Shown piece after piece: positions 42,695 to 53,153 of a stretch of DNA of 64,000 nucleotides. How positions within the stretch are numbered: the stretch's first letter is position 1; the number at the start of each line of letters is the position of its first letter. Made by a program: the position numbers and the translations under genes. Source of the stretch: Negativicutes bacterium (GTDB lineage: Bacteria > Bacillota > Negativicutes > Anaeromusales > Anaeromusaceae); assembly GCA_009929485.1 (NCBI GenBank), contig SAAJ01000009.1, positions 21,056 to 85,055 of the forward strand, written 5' to 3'. Below the pieces are notes generated by a model. The model did not search any database. It saw only the letters and a list, made by a program, of their open reading frames with translations, and was not told where the DNA came from.

Positions 42695-43927
42695 ATGATA
42701 GCGGTGGTTGACGTGGCTTTTTTTCTAATTATTTCATTTATTGTGCTGCTCATGGCTTCCTTAGTAGCTTTGCTAAGCAAAAGATTTCCTCAATGGCAGC
42801 TTTCTTGGAAAATTGTATTGTTTTGTGCCGGCTGTGCAATTTTATTGGCTGCGGTCTTGCCGCGGCTTTTATTGAGTTGGGCTAACTTGGAAATGACAGT
42901 TGCCATTTTGTTTGTCTGTGCTGTTGGCGGCGCTTGGGCGGCTGCTAAGCTGCCTGATTGTATGCCTGTTATGTCGGCAGCTGCTGTTTCACCGGTTGCC
43001 GCTGAAGCATCGGTTTTTTCTTTGACGGTTAGCGAGAAGCAGCAGGAAGAAGCGAATACAGGGGAGTTCTGGATGGACAGGCAAAAAGAACCTTTGCCCA
43101 AGAAAGAAGAAACGCAAGAGCAGTCTCTTGCAATAAGAAAAAAGAAGGCGCTCAAGGCGCCCAAAAAAGAACCTGCTGTTGCTGGAGCTTTGGCAGCGGA
43201 TCCTGCTGGCGAGGAGCGCTTGCCGATTAGACGTAAGAAAAAAGCCCCGGTCAGGGCAAAGAACATGGATAATGCAGCACCTCAGACAGCAATTGAGCCT
43301 GTAACGATCAAGATGCCTGAGGCGGAACATGAGACATCTCCAATAACAGAGACAACGATTGAGCTTGCAACGGCTAAGATGCCTGAGGCGGAACCTGAGA
43401 AAACGGCAACAATAGCCGCTGCTGAAGACCTGCCAGCTGCTTCGGCGCTTGCTTCGTCCATGACAGAAGAACCTAAAGAAATTTCTGCGCCGGAAAAACC
43501 GGATTTTGTTGAGAAAACAGAAGAGATCCCGGCTGCGTTTGTTAATGTTGACGCTTGCTTGGAGGAAGCTTGGCGTTTTCGCGAAGCCGGTTCCTGGCAA
43601 ACTGCGCAGCAAGTGCTGCAAGCAGGGATTACGCAGTTTGCTGACGATGAAGAATTGCCTTTTTTACTCATAGAAGAAGGTGCATTACTAAAGCGTTATG
43701 GACGTTGGGAGGAAGCCATTGCGGCTTTAGAAGCAGCGCTTGCCTTGCCGCAAGTAAGGCGCCAGCCTGTTTGGCAAAAAGATATTCAACAAACTTTAGG
43801 ATATTTACAGATTTTTCTTGGCGTGTTGCGCCAGCTTAAATTGGAGGCGGTTGCGCCGGAAGCCATACCGGCTTCCGTGCTGGATAAGGTTGAAGCCATC
43901 TATCAACAATGGCGCAGCCGGCAATAA
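42695..43927 (+). CDS. Membrane protein with low-complexity linker and TPR-like C-terminus, unknown function
   Basis: A 410-residue protein. Three N-terminal membrane spans (AFFLIISFIVLLMASLVALL, IVLFCAGCAILLAAVLP, MTVAILFVCAVGGAWAAA) are followed by ~200 residues rich in Lys, Glu, Ala and Pro, with two basic runs (IRKKKALKAPKKEP; IRRKKKAPVRAKN) and a 22-residue tandem repeat. The last ~120 residues (EEAWRFREAGSWQTAQQVLQAG, LKRYGRWEEAIAALEAAL) look like TPR helices, likely cytoplasmic. The family is not recognised. It stands alone between the hflX operon and the PRC-barrel gene. ATG 42695 has no clear ribosome site; the start could be GTG 42713. Confidence 0.72.
   Translation: MIAVVDVAFFLIISFIVLLMASLVALLSKRFPQWQLSWKIVLFCAGCAILLAAVLPRLLLSWANLEMTVAILFVCAVGGAWAAAKLPDCMPVMSAAAVSPVAAEASVFSLTVSEKQQEEANTGEFWMDRQKEPLPKKEETQEQSLAIRKKKALKAPKKEPAVAGALAADPAGEERLPIRRKKKAPVRAKNMDNAAPQTAIEPVTIKMPEAEHETSPITETTIELATAKMPEAEPEKTATIAAAEDLPAASALASSMTEEPKEISAPEKPDFVEKTEEIPAAFVNVDACLEEAWRFREAGSWQTAQQVLQAGITQFADDEELPFLLIEEGALLKRYGRWEEAIAALEAALALPQVRRQPVWQKDIQQTLGYLQIFLGVLRQLKLEAVAPEAIPASVLDKVEAIYQQWRSRQ
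43292..43402 (+). repeat. Imperfect 66-bp tandem repeat within a coding region
   Basis: The segment beginning attgagcctg at 43292 recurs as attgagcttg at 43358, a period of 66 bases (22 codons). The first ~45 bases of both units match closely, including aagatgcctgaggcggaac. In protein: IEPVTIKMPEAEHE and IELATAKMPEAEPE. Confidence 0.8.
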
Positions 43928-43981
43928 ACTACAAGGGGATTCCATTTTTATGTTTATACATATGCGGGAGGGGTTTCATTT

Positions 43982-44788
43982 ATGAAAAAAAGCACAGAAA
44001 TTTTAAGCTTACCAGTATTTAGCATTCGTGAGGGTGAGGAACTGGGAACGATCAAAGCGTTTATCATTAATGCCGCAGCCAAATCGGTAGAAGCATTTTT
44101 GATTGACGACGGCAAATGGTATTTGGGGGCTAAACTGCTGCCGGCCAAAGCGGTAGCCGGTCTTGGCGAATTTGCTGTTACCGTCGAATCCAGCGATAAT
44201 GTAGTAGGGGTTGCTGATTTTCCGGATATTGAGCCGCTGCTGGTAGCCAATACTTCTGTAATTGGGACCAAAGTGGTTACTACGGCTGGCCGTATTTTAG
44301 GGCGAGTTACCGATTTTATGGTTGAAAATGACGGCAAAATTGCTGTGTGTGAGTATACCGTAGATAATGGTGACAACCAACAGGTATTGTTGGAAAACAT
44401 CATCACTTTGGGTAAAGACGTGCTCTTTATTCGGGATGCCTCGGAAGAGCCGGCTGCCCCGGCGGTTGCGGAAGTCCCGGCTCCTGTAGAGGAAACACCG
44501 GTTGTGACACCCGTTGCCGCTCCGGCGCCTGTAGTGGAGGAGCCTAAAGCAGAAGAAGCCAAAGTGGCAGAAGAAGCACCGGCGGAACCGGCTCCGGAAG
44601 TGGATGCCTATTCACGCAAGATTGAAGAAAAAACACGCAAATTTCTTCTTGGGAAAAAAGCCAGCCGCCGCATTGAGACCGACAATGGCGTTCTCGTTGT
44701 AGACGAAGGCGGAGAAATTACCGAGGAAGTCCTGCAAAAAGCCAAGTTGGCAGGGAAATACGTAGAACTGTCGATGAATGTACAATAA
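43982..44788 (+). CDS. PRC-barrel domain protein
   Basis: A 268-residue protein with two PRC-barrel-like beta units (LSLPVFSIREGEELGTIKAFIINAAAKSVEAFLID, residues ~8-75; VIGTKVVTTAGRILGRVTDFMVENDGKIAVCEYTV, ~90-150), a Pro/Glu/Ala/Val-rich linker (~155-205) and a conserved-looking C-terminal unit (YSRKIEEKTRKFLLGKKASRRIETDNGVLVVDEGGEITEEVLQKAKLAGKY). PRC barrels bind other proteins or RNA and are found in RimM and photosynthetic H subunits. Its job is unknown. AGGGGTTTC upstream of ATG 43982; terminator directly after. Confidence 0.87.
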   Translation: MKKSTEILSLPVFSIREGEELGTIKAFIINAAAKSVEAFLIDDGKWYLGAKLLPAKAVAGLGEFAVTVESSDNVVGVADFPDIEPLLVANTSVIGTKVVTTAGRILGRVTDFMVENDGKIAVCEYTVDNGDNQQVLLENIITLGKDVLFIRDASEEPAAPAVAEVPAPVEETPVVTPVAAPAPVVEEPKAEEAKVAEEAPAEPAPEVDAYSRKIEEKTRKFLLGKKASRRIETDNGVLVVDEGGEITEEVLQKAKLAGKYVELSMNVQ

Positions 44789-44798
44789 GCTGGCTTTG

Positions 44799-44834
44799 GA
44801 CCGGGTTTTCGCTTAGGCGGAAGCCCGGTCTTTT
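44799..44834 (+). terminator. Intrinsic terminator after the PRC-barrel gene
   Basis: A 14-bp stem with a few G-U pairs, 44799-44812 (gaccgggttttcgc) with 44817-44830, loop TTAG, followed by tttt. Confidence 0.85.
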
Positions 44835-44866
44835 GAAGGACAGGCAGAGGAGGACGGGATGGTTTC

Positions 44867-46225
44867 GTGAAACGATGGCAACGAGTCAGTTTATCTTTAG
44901 TGTTAATTCTTTCCTTTACTTTGGCAAGTTTGGCCGTTGCCGGCACGGCCGTGTATTTTCGTGATGGCATTTCACATGGCGTAAAAGTGGGGTCGCTGGA
45001 CTTAGGCGGTTTAACAGAGACTGCGGCTGTAGCGGCTATTGAAGAAGATGCGCGCAGACGGCTGGCTCAGCAGACAATACGCTTTGTTTACGGCGAACAG
45101 CATTGGGAAAGCACTACAGATGAATTAAGCATACATGCGGATGCAGCAGCGTTGGCGCATGAAGCGTATATGATTGGGCGTACAGGCCCGGTTTGGCTGC
45201 AACTGCAGGAATGGTATCTGGCGACGCAAAAAGGCCGTCAGATTGCCTATCGTCTTGCGTATGAGCCGACAAAAGCCAAGGAATTGCTGGATAGAATCGT
45301 TCATGATGTAGAGCGTCCATCCCGTAAGGCTCACATTAATTACCAACAGGGGCAGGTGCAGATTGTACCGGAAATCATAGGACAGCACTTGGAGCGGGCG
45401 GAATTGGAAACAACTTGGCAGGCAGCGATGGCTGATTTTCAATCGTTGAAAATTTCTTTGCCTGTAAAAGAAGATGTGCCAGAAATACGGGCTGAGGATC
45501 TCAGCGGCATTGACCGTCTTTTAGGTTCGTATTCCAGCTATTTCAACGCCTATGACAGCAATCGCTCTAAAAATGTTTATTTGGCCTCACACAGCATTGA
45601 CGATACGTTGGTGAGGGCTGGCAGTGTTTTTTCTTTCAATTCGCAAGTGGGCAAGCGGACGCAGGAAAATGGCTACAAGGAAGCTCCTGTGTTCATTAAT
45701 GGAAAACTGGTGCCGGATTGGGGCGGCGGGGTTTGCCAAGTGAGCAGCACTCTTTATAATGCGGTTTTGTTGGCGGATCTGGAAATTGTGGAGCGGACTT
45801 CTCACTACAGCCCTCCTGGGTATGTGCCTCTTGGGCAGGATGCGACTGTAGCAGATGATCAATTGGATTTTCAATTTACCAATACCAGCCGGCATAATCT
45901 TTATATTTCCAGTAAAATTGAGGGCAATCGCTTGCTTGTACAAGTGTTTGGCAGTGCGGATGATCCGGTAGAAGTGCGTATCGTACCGGTGGATAAACAA
46001 GTAATCCCGGCGCCGGTTGTAGTAAGACCGGATGCCAATTTGGAGGCTGGACGCCAGGTCGTGGAAGAACGAGGAGAAAGCGGTTATCGAATAAAAATCG
46101 AAAAAATCCGCTTGCGTCAGGGCGTGGAAATCAGTCGGGAGATTATTTCTGCAGATGACTTTCCTCCTTCCGAGCGCATTATCCGCATGGGTACAAAAGC
46201 GGCGGCAGAGAAAAAGAGTAATTGA
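44867..46225 (+). CDS. VanW family protein
   Basis: A 452-residue exported or membrane-anchored protein. One N-terminal hydrophobic span (LSLVLILSFTLASLAVAGTAVYF) precedes a peptidoglycan-binding-type domain (VKVGSLDLGGLTETAAVAAIEEDARRRLAQQTIRF, ~40-200) and the VanW domain (VRAGSVFSFNSQVGKRTQENGYKEAPVF, GGGVCQVSSTLYNAVLLADLEIVERTSH, ~230-350). The C-terminus (~365-440) resembles a G5-type extension. VanW proteins accompany vancomycin operons but are also common in spore formers with no resistance link; nothing here suggests resistance. GTG start at 44867. Confidence 0.9.
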   Translation: MKRWQRVSLSLVLILSFTLASLAVAGTAVYFRDGISHGVKVGSLDLGGLTETAAVAAIEEDARRRLAQQTIRFVYGEQHWESTTDELSIHADAAALAHEAYMIGRTGPVWLQLQEWYLATQKGRQIAYRLAYEPTKAKELLDRIVHDVERPSRKAHINYQQGQVQIVPEIIGQHLERAELETTWQAAMADFQSLKISLPVKEDVPEIRAEDLSGIDRLLGSYSSYFNAYDSNRSKNVYLASHSIDDTLVRAGSVFSFNSQVGKRTQENGYKEAPVFINGKLVPDWGGGVCQVSSTLYNAVLLADLEIVERTSHYSPPGYVPLGQDATVADDQLDFQFTNTSRHNLYISSKIEGNRLLVQVFGSADDPVEVRIVPVDKQVIPAPVVVRPDANLEAGRQVVEERGESGYRIKIEKIRLRQGVEISREIISADDFPPSERIIRMGTKAAAEKKSN

Positions 46226-46258
46226 AGCGTAAACCTCCCAAAGAGGTTTACGCTTTTT
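46225..46258 (+). terminator. Intrinsic terminator after the VanW gene
   Basis: A perfect 13-bp stem, 46225-46237 (aagcgtaaacctc) with 46243-46255, loop CCAAA, followed by ttt. The AT-rich stretch to guaB (46259-46411) holds GAAAGATAA/TTATCTTTC arms near 46303-46338 but no promoter I would defend. Confidence 0.88.
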
Positions 46259-46318
46259 GGTCTTTTTATCTAGATTTTCAAGAAAAATGAAATAGAGATA
46301 AAAGGAAAGATAATGTGA

Positions 46319-47866
<1,548 letters not shown>

Positions 47867-47870
47867 ATAG

Positions 47871-47914
47871 AAAATCCGCATTCCCTCTAGGCTAAGAGAG
47901 AATGCGGATTTTTT
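47871..47914. terminator. Bidirectional terminator between guaB and the deacetylase gene
   Basis: A 13-bp stem, 47871-47883 (aaaatccgcattc) with 47900-47912, plus an inner CTCT/AGAG pair. A run on the left and T run on the right let it end transcription from both sides of this convergent junction. Confidence 0.9.
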
Positions 47915-47921
47915 GTATTCT

Positions 47922-48836
47922 TTACCAGGCGGCTGGTGTTTGCGTGTTGACTACGCGAAACTCATAGCCCTGGGCTTTTAAAGCTTGGATAATGCCCGGC
48001 AGGGCGCGGACGGTTTCGATATGTCCGGGACCGTCATGCATAAGTACGATGGCGTGGCTTTGTAAAAAAGTTTGCTTCATTTGGGTCAATACGTTGCTTT
48101 CAATCGCCGCGGCCTTGGCTGCCGAAGCATCGCCGGAGGAAACATTCCAGCCTACTTCTATGTAGCCATTTTGTTTCAGCAACTCCCAGTAGCCTTTGTT
48201 GAAGCTGCCTGTAGAGCCTCCGGGAGCTCTGGAAATGCGGGGACGGCAAAGAATAATGGATTTAAGCAGCTCGTCAGTATGGTTTAGCTGCGCTACATAA
48301 CTTTGCGGCGATTGGTATAGGCTTTTGTAAATATGATCGTACGTATGATTGCCTATCGCCTGACCTTCGGCAAAAAGGCGTTTTACTAGATCAGGATGTT
48401 TTTCGATTTGCGTACCCACTAAAAAAAAGGTAGCCTTAACTTGTTCTTTTTTTAAGATATCCAGAACCGCCGGCGTATTTTGCGGATCAGGGCCGTCATC
48501 AAAGGTAAGATAAACTACTTTGGCGGCTTTATAGGGCTGCGCAGTTGGAAGACTGAGGGGGAGATTGGCCCGCAGGCGTTCATTGGTAAGATAGGAGTCG
48601 TACAAAGGGCGGCCTTCTTCCGCTAATGGCTCGTCGCCAGGATGCTCTGGCAACATAAAGATGGCGGGCGAGCTATTGCTTTGCGAAAGTGTCGGCGAAG
48701 GTTCATCTACAGCAATCGGAACGTCCCAGAGCTGAATCGCCCAAGTAATTAGGGGGAAGGCGGCGCAGAGCAAAATAGCGCTGAACAGGGACAAAGCGAA
48801 GGCGCGTCGCGAAAAAACAAAACGGGGGGACTTCAT
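47922..48836 (-). CDS. Polysaccharide deacetylase family protein (NodB homology)
   Basis: A 304-residue reverse-strand protein. Basic N-terminus and a membrane span (AFALSLFSAILLCAAFPLITWAI) are followed by a linker and a NodB domain: VVYLTFDDGPDPQNTPAVLDIL (catalytic DD), IGNHTYDHIYKS (H-x3-H metal site), RISRAPGGSTGSF, GWNVSSGDA and IVLMHDGPGH. Family members remove N- or O-acetyl groups from cell wall glycans; the B. subtilis relatives PdaA-type act in spore cortex, but sequence does not decide the target here. I use ATG 48836 (11 bases after AGGAG); an in-frame TTG at 48845 is too close. Confidence 0.9.
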   Translation of the reverse strand: MKSPRFVFSRRAFALSLFSAILLCAAFPLITWAIQLWDVPIAVDEPSPTLSQSNSSPAIFMLPEHPGDEPLAEEGRPLYDSYLTNERLRANLPLSLPTAQPYKAAKVVYLTFDDGPDPQNTPAVLDILKKEQVKATFFLVGTQIEKHPDLVKRLFAEGQAIGNHTYDHIYKSLYQSPQSYVAQLNHTDELLKSIILCRPRISRAPGGSTGSFNKGYWELLKQNGYIEVGWNVSSGDASAAKAAAIESNVLTQMKQTFLQSHAIVLMHDGPGHIETVRALPGIIQALKAQGYEFRVVNTQTPAAW

Positions 48837-48939
48837 GATAAACAAGACTCCTTTGTGTATAGTGATTTGAAATATTGGACAACTGATCCAGTTCGTATTC
48901 TAGCACAGTAAAACGAGCTTGTTAAGAGGGGACAGGATT

Positions 48940-48968
48940 TTGCGTTCCCGAAGAAAGTAGGATATAAT
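48940..48968 (+). promoter_or_regulatory. Promoter of the M50 protease-trpS-scpAB run
   Basis: TTGCGT (48940-48945), 17-base spacer, TATAAT (48963-48968), 46 bases before the start codon at 49015. Confidence 0.72.
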
Positions 48969-49014
48969 ATTGATTTAGCGACAACTAGTTATGGTTGAAT
49001 GAAGGAGGAATGGC

Positions 49015-49638
49015 GTGTTTTCGTTAGATGCCGATTTGATTTTTCGTGTGCCGGCTCTTTTGATTGCCTTAACCGTGCATGAATATGCCCATGCGAGAGC
49101 AGCTGTGGCCATGGGGGACGATACACCGCGCCAGCTTGGCAGAGTAACTTTGAATCCGCTAGCTCACTTGGATCCAGTAGGTTTGCTGATGCTTTGGCTG
49201 ACGCAATTTGGCTGGGCCAAGCCGGTGCCTATTAATCCCAATCGTTTTCAGTCGTACCGCAGCGGTATGATCTGGGTTTCCTTGGCAGGTCCTCTCAGTA
49301 ATGCAGTGATGGCTTTGGTAGCGGCAATCGCTTTAGGAGCTTGTAAAGTCTGGGGGCTGGGAATTCCGGAAGTGTGGAAAGTACTAGCTTGGACAAGAGA
49401 TTATAACATTATATTAGCGATTTTCAACTTGCTGCCTATTCCGCCGTTGGATGGCTCTAAAGTAATTAGTGTATTTCTGCCTTGGAAATACGCCGAATTA
49501 TATGAAAGGATTACTCCTTATAGTCCGGTAGTTCTTATTGCCTTAGTGTATATAGGCGTTATCGGTACTATTGTTTATCCTTTTCAAATTGCATTATATC
49601 TTGCCATTCAAACCATTGTTGGCATTTTATTTTTTTAG
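49015..49638 (+). CDS. Site-2 protease family membrane metalloprotease (M50)
   Basis: A 207-residue polytopic protein. The zinc motif HEYAH is at residues 22-26 in a membrane span (LLIALTVHEYAHARAA), and FNLLPIPPLDGSKV gives the third ligand Asp in the (N/L)PxPPLDG motif. Length and layout match the small YwhC-type group. No PDZ domain. The substrate is unknown. It precedes trpS by 12 bases; the same pairing occurs in many clostridia. Confidence 0.9.
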   Translation: MFSLDADLIFRVPALLIALTVHEYAHARAAVAMGDDTPRQLGRVTLNPLAHLDPVGLLMLWLTQFGWAKPVPINPNRFQSYRSGMIWVSLAGPLSNAVMALVAAIALGACKVWGLGIPEVWKVLAWTRDYNIILAIFNLLPIPPLDGSKVISVFLPWKYAELYERITPYSPVVLIALVYIGVIGTIVYPFQIALYLAIQTIVGILFF

Positions 49639-49650
49639 GAGGATTTCAAC

Positions 49651-50652
49651 ATGACAGTAAAAGGACGCATTTTCAGCGGCATGCAGCCGTCTGGAAATTT
49701 TCATCTGGGGAACTATTTAGGAGCGTTGGAAAACTGGGTCAAACTGCAAGACCAATATGAGTGCTTTTTTTGTGTTGTAGACTGGCATGCGTTGACTTCG
49801 ACTTTTGAAAATACGGAAGCCCTGCCGCAACGGACGTATGAAATGGCGCTGAACTGGCTGAGCGCCGGCCTGGACCCGGAGAAAAATACTATCTTTATTC
49901 AGTCGCAGGTCAAGGAGCATGCAGAGCTGCATCTGCTGCTTTCGATGATGACGCCTCTGTCTTGGTTGGAACGGGTGCCTACTTATAAAGATAAACTGGC
50001 GCAATTGGGCAGCCAGGGCAAAGATATCAATACCTATGGCTTTTTGGGCTATCCTGAGCTGATGACGGCGGACATTGCCTTGTATAAGGCGGACACGGTG
50101 CCGGTAGGTATTGATCAGCTGCCCCATTTGGAGTTGACCCGGGAGATCGTGCGGCGCTTCAATAATCTTTACGGACGGGAAGTTTTTGTGGAACCGAAGG
50201 AAATGCTGAGCCAGGCTTCGCTGCTGCCTGGCTTGGACGGACGTAAAATGAGCAAGTCCTATGGCAATGAGATTCCTTTTGCCGCCAGTGAAAAAGAGAT
50301 TCGTGAAAAAGTACGGCAGATGGTAACCGACCCGCAGCGAGTACGCCGTACTGATGTAGGAAACCCGGATGTTTGTCCGGTATTTACCTTCCATAAGGTA
50401 TTTTCACCGGCTGTTGTAGTGACAGAAATTGACCAGGAATGCCGCAAAGCGGGAATCGGCTGCGTAGACTGTAAAAAACGTCTCGCAGACCATATGGCGG
50501 GCGCCTTGGCTCCAATCCACGAACGGAGAGTCGTGCTGGAGCAGCAGCCGGAGCGAGTGTACGAAATTTTGGCTGCTGGCGCTGAAAAGGCGCGCAAAGT
50601 AGCCAACGAAACCATGCGCAGCGTTCGCGAAGTTATGCATTTGCCGAACTAA
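49651..50652 (+). CDS. trpS: Tryptophanyl-tRNA synthetase
   Basis: A 333-residue class I synthetase. FSGMQPSGNFHLGNYLGAL carries the HIGH-type motif (residues ~11-20), and KMSKS is at 199-203; VPVGIDQLPHLELTREI lies between. AGGAGGATTTCAAC precedes the ATG. No T-box element is present upstream, so regulation is not of that kind here. Confidence 0.97.
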   Translation: MTVKGRIFSGMQPSGNFHLGNYLGALENWVKLQDQYECFFCVVDWHALTSTFENTEALPQRTYEMALNWLSAGLDPEKNTIFIQSQVKEHAELHLLLSMMTPLSWLERVPTYKDKLAQLGSQGKDINTYGFLGYPELMTADIALYKADTVPVGIDQLPHLELTREIVRRFNNLYGREVFVEPKEMLSQASLLPGLDGRKMSKSYGNEIPFAASEKEIREKVRQMVTDPQRVRRTDVGNPDVCPVFTFHKVFSPAVVVTEIDQECRKAGIGCVDCKKRLADHMAGALAPIHERRVVLEQQPERVYEILAAGAEKARKVANETMRSVREVMHLPN

Positions 50653-50656
50653 GCAA

Positions 50657-51394
50657 ATGGAAGCATATCGCATCCGCTTAGAAGGCTTTGAGGGGCCAAT
50701 GGCTCTTTTGCTGCATTTAATTGAAAAAAACAGACTGGATATTTACGATATTCCGATTGCCGATGTGACGGTGCAGTATCTGGCGTACTTGCGCGAGATG
50801 GAAGAATTCAACATGGAGATTGCCAGTGGATTTTTAGTAATGGCCGCTACATTGTTGCAAATTAAGTCCAGGCTGCTTTTGCCGGTGGCTGCTGTCGAAG
50901 AAGAGGAAGAAGAGGGACTGGACCCGCGCAAGGAATTAGTAGATCGGCTTTTGGAGTATCGGCGATTTAAGATGCTGGCCCAGCTTTTGGGTGAGCGCTG
51001 GCAATTGAGGCAGGGGGTTTATACGCGCCCGTCACAGCTGCCGGAACCAGCCCGCCCGTTGCCTGCAGGTCTCACGCCGCAAGTTCTTTTACAAGCGTTG
51101 ACGGCGTTGTGGGAAAGCCGCCTGCCCCAAACGCAGGCGGTCGTAGAACGAGAAGAAATCAGTATTCAAGATAAAATGGCCGATGTGGTACGCCTGTTGC
51201 AAGAACGTCGTTGTGTTCCTTTTGAAGATTTGCTGATTCGCAGTGGCTCGCGGGGGGAAGTGATCGCTTCGTTTTTGGCGGTGCTGGAACTGGTTCGCTT
51301 ACAGCGGGTGCGCGTGCGGCAGCTTCAGTCCTTCGGGCCGATGGAAATCATTTTGTCTTGCGAGGAGGAACAGACTTGTTTTATCAGCACTTGA
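50657..51394 (+). CDS. scpA: Segregation and condensation protein A (kleisin)
   Basis: A 245-residue kleisin that joins SMC heads with ScpB. YRIRLEGFEGPMALLLHLIEKNRLDIYDIPIADVT is the N-terminal SMC-binding region; ASGFLVMAATLLQIKSRLLLP follows; the C-terminal winged helix (VIASFLAVLELVRLQRVRVRQLQSFGPMEI) closes it. It follows trpS by four bases and overlaps scpB. Confidence 0.95.
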   Translation: MEAYRIRLEGFEGPMALLLHLIEKNRLDIYDIPIADVTVQYLAYLREMEEFNMEIASGFLVMAATLLQIKSRLLLPVAAVEEEEEEGLDPRKELVDRLLEYRRFKMLAQLLGERWQLRQGVYTRPSQLPEPARPLPAGLTPQVLLQALTALWESRLPQTQAVVEREEISIQDKMADVVRLLQERRCVPFEDLLIRSGSRGEVIASFLAVLELVRLQRVRVRQLQSFGPMEIILSCEEEQTCFIST

Positions 51395-51927
51395 AGGCGC
51401 CGTTGGAGGCGCTCTTGTTTGCCCACGGAAAACCTGTATCTGTTTCGGTTCTCGCGGAAGTGCTGCAAGTGGAGGAAGAACATATTTTGTTGCTTCTGGC
51501 GGAAATGCAGGAAGAATATGGCCGAAGCGAACGGGGCATCATGCTTTATGAAGTGGCGGGCGGTTTTCAATTAGGCACAAAAGAAGAGTGGGCTTCGCTG
51601 ATTACCGCGCTGGCCGGAGCTCGTGAAAGCAAGTTGTCAGCGCCAGCGCTGGAAACATTGGCTATTATTGCCTTTAAGCAGCCTGTGACGAAGCAAGAGA
51701 TGGAAGAAATTCGCGGTGTGCGTATCGACAAAGTGCTCACGCAATTAGTGGAACGAGGCTTGATTCGTGAAGTGGGAAGAAAAGAATCTTTGGGGCGCCC
51801 TATCTTATACGGCACGACCGAAGACTTTTTGGAATGCTTTGGCCTGCGCGATTTGCAGCAGTTACCTGATTTGCAGAACTTGCTGCCGAATGAAGCTGCC
51901 AACACCGAAGAAAAAAATGAAGGTTAG
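51376..51927 (+). CDS. scpB: Segregation and condensation protein B
   Basis: A 183-residue ScpB with two winged-helix domains: PLEALLFAHGKPVSVSVLAEVL at the start and ALETLAIIAFKQPVTKQEMEEIRGVRIDKVL in the middle, with GRKESLGRPILYGTTEDFLECFGL. I take TTG 51376 as start because AGGAGGAA lies just upstream at 51363-51370; a TTG at 51358 would put that site inside the gene. It overlaps scpA by 19 bases. Confidence 0.93.
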   Translation: MFYQHLKAPLEALLFAHGKPVSVSVLAEVLQVEEEHILLLLAEMQEEYGRSERGIMLYEVAGGFQLGTKEEWASLITALAGARESKLSAPALETLAIIAFKQPVTKQEMEEIRGVRIDKVLTQLVERGLIREVGRKESLGRPILYGTTEDFLECFGLRDLQQLPDLQNLLPNEAANTEEKNEG

Positions 51928-51942
51928 GAGTTTCGGATTTTC

Positions 51943-53118
51943 ATGGCGCGAAAAATTCTCTGGTTATTCGTTTTTACCAGTGCTTTTTACAGTTTGACAG
52001 TTGGCTCGGTGCAAGCGACACCGGCAGTGACGGCAAAAGCCGCTATTATCATGGATGCAACGACAGGGGAAGTCTTGTACGCCAAAGATGCGGAAAGCCG
52101 CCGGTATCCAGCCAGTACGACCAAGATGATGACCTTGCTGGTGGCTCTTGAAAAGGGGCGACTCGATGATTGGGTTGTTGCAAGTAAGGCGGCGCATGAA
52201 ACCGAAGGATCGTCGTTGTACCTGGAAGCTGGAGAAAAGCAAAGACTTTTAGACTTGTTATATGGGATCATGCTGGTTTCGGGCAATGATGCGACAGTGG
52301 CTGTTGCTGAACACATTGCCGGCTCGGTGCCGGCCTATGCTCGTTTGATGACGCAAAAAGCGCAAGAAATTGGCGCTGTAAATACGCAGTTTGCCAATTC
52401 CAGCGGGTTGCCGGACCCTAAGCATTATTCGACAGCCCATGACTTGGCTAGGATTGCCGCTTATGGATATCGCACGCAGCCGTTATTTGCGGAGATTGTC
52501 TCTTCTAAACGCCGGGTCATGCCTTGGCCAGGTAAAGGCTATGATCGGGAAATTTTCAACGAGAATCGGATGCTTTGGTTATATCCTGGCGCTAATGGCG
52601 TTAAAACCGGTTATACGGACGCTGCGGGCCGTTGCTTGGTCTCGGCGGTAAAACGCAACGGCTTGCAATTAATTTCGGTGGTGTTAGACAGCGAACGCAT
52701 GTGGGACGATTCCATTGCGCTTTTGGATTACGGCTTTGGCGTTGTTAAAGCTAAAAATCTGCTGTTGCAAAATCAAAAGGTAGCGGATGTGGCTGTTTTA
52801 GATGGTTTGGAAAAACAGATTTCTTTATATGTTGCGCAGGATATTGTTGTGCCGGAATCGCGTAACGGCGCAGGCAATACCTACCGCCTTGCGGTGCAAA
52901 AACCAGACACCATTGCCGCTCCGGTACGCCGGGGCGATGTTGTCGGCACGGTACGGATTTTGCGCGGGGAGGAAGAAGTGACGGTAATGCCGCTTCTGGC
53001 CGGACAAGACGTGGAGCGGCGGTCCTTATTTCGTTTGGCGGCTCTCTCGGCGGAAGATGTGTGGACTTGGGTAAAAGTGGCCTTTGCCAGGCTGCTGTCG
53101 GATGGAAGACAAGCCTAG
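51943..53118 (+). CDS. dacF: D-alanyl-D-alanine carboxypeptidase (DacF/DacA type)
   Basis: A 391-residue penicillin-binding protein of the S11 family that trims the terminal D-Ala of peptidoglycan stems. Signal peptide at ~1-25 (ILWLFVFTSAFYSLTVGSVQA); catalytic Ser58 in STTK, S113-G-N and K221-T-G. The C-terminal PBP5-like domain ends in a likely amphipathic anchor. Position next to scpAB and an rluB-type gene fits the B. subtilis dacF/dacB neighbourhood of sporulation and cell-cycle genes; which paralogue it is cannot be settled. Confidence 0.93.
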   Translation: MARKILWLFVFTSAFYSLTVGSVQATPAVTAKAAIIMDATTGEVLYAKDAESRRYPASTTKMMTLLVALEKGRLDDWVVASKAAHETEGSSLYLEAGEKQRLLDLLYGIMLVSGNDATVAVAEHIAGSVPAYARLMTQKAQEIGAVNTQFANSSGLPDPKHYSTAHDLARIAAYGYRTQPLFAEIVSSKRRVMPWPGKGYDREIFNENRMLWLYPGANGVKTGYTDAAGRCLVSAVKRNGLQLISVVLDSERMWDDSIALLDYGFGVVKAKNLLLQNQKVADVAVLDGLEKQISLYVAQDIVVPESRNGAGNTYRLAVQKPDTIAAPVRRGDVVGTVRILRGEEEVTVMPLLAGQDVERRSLFRLAALSAEDVWTWVKVAFARLLSDGRQA

Positions 53119-53153
53119 AATAAGGCTGTCTTGGGAAAATTAAGGAGGCGGAA

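Noticed and set aside
44867..46225. VanW gene as a sign of glycopeptide resistance
   Set aside because: No vanHAX, vanY or regulator is nearby; VanW-domain proteins are common in spore formers without resistance.
48846..48900. TTGTCC and TATACA boxes on the reverse strand upstream of the polysaccharide deacetylase gene
   Set aside because: The spacing is only 15 bases, too short for a dependable sigma-A promoter call.
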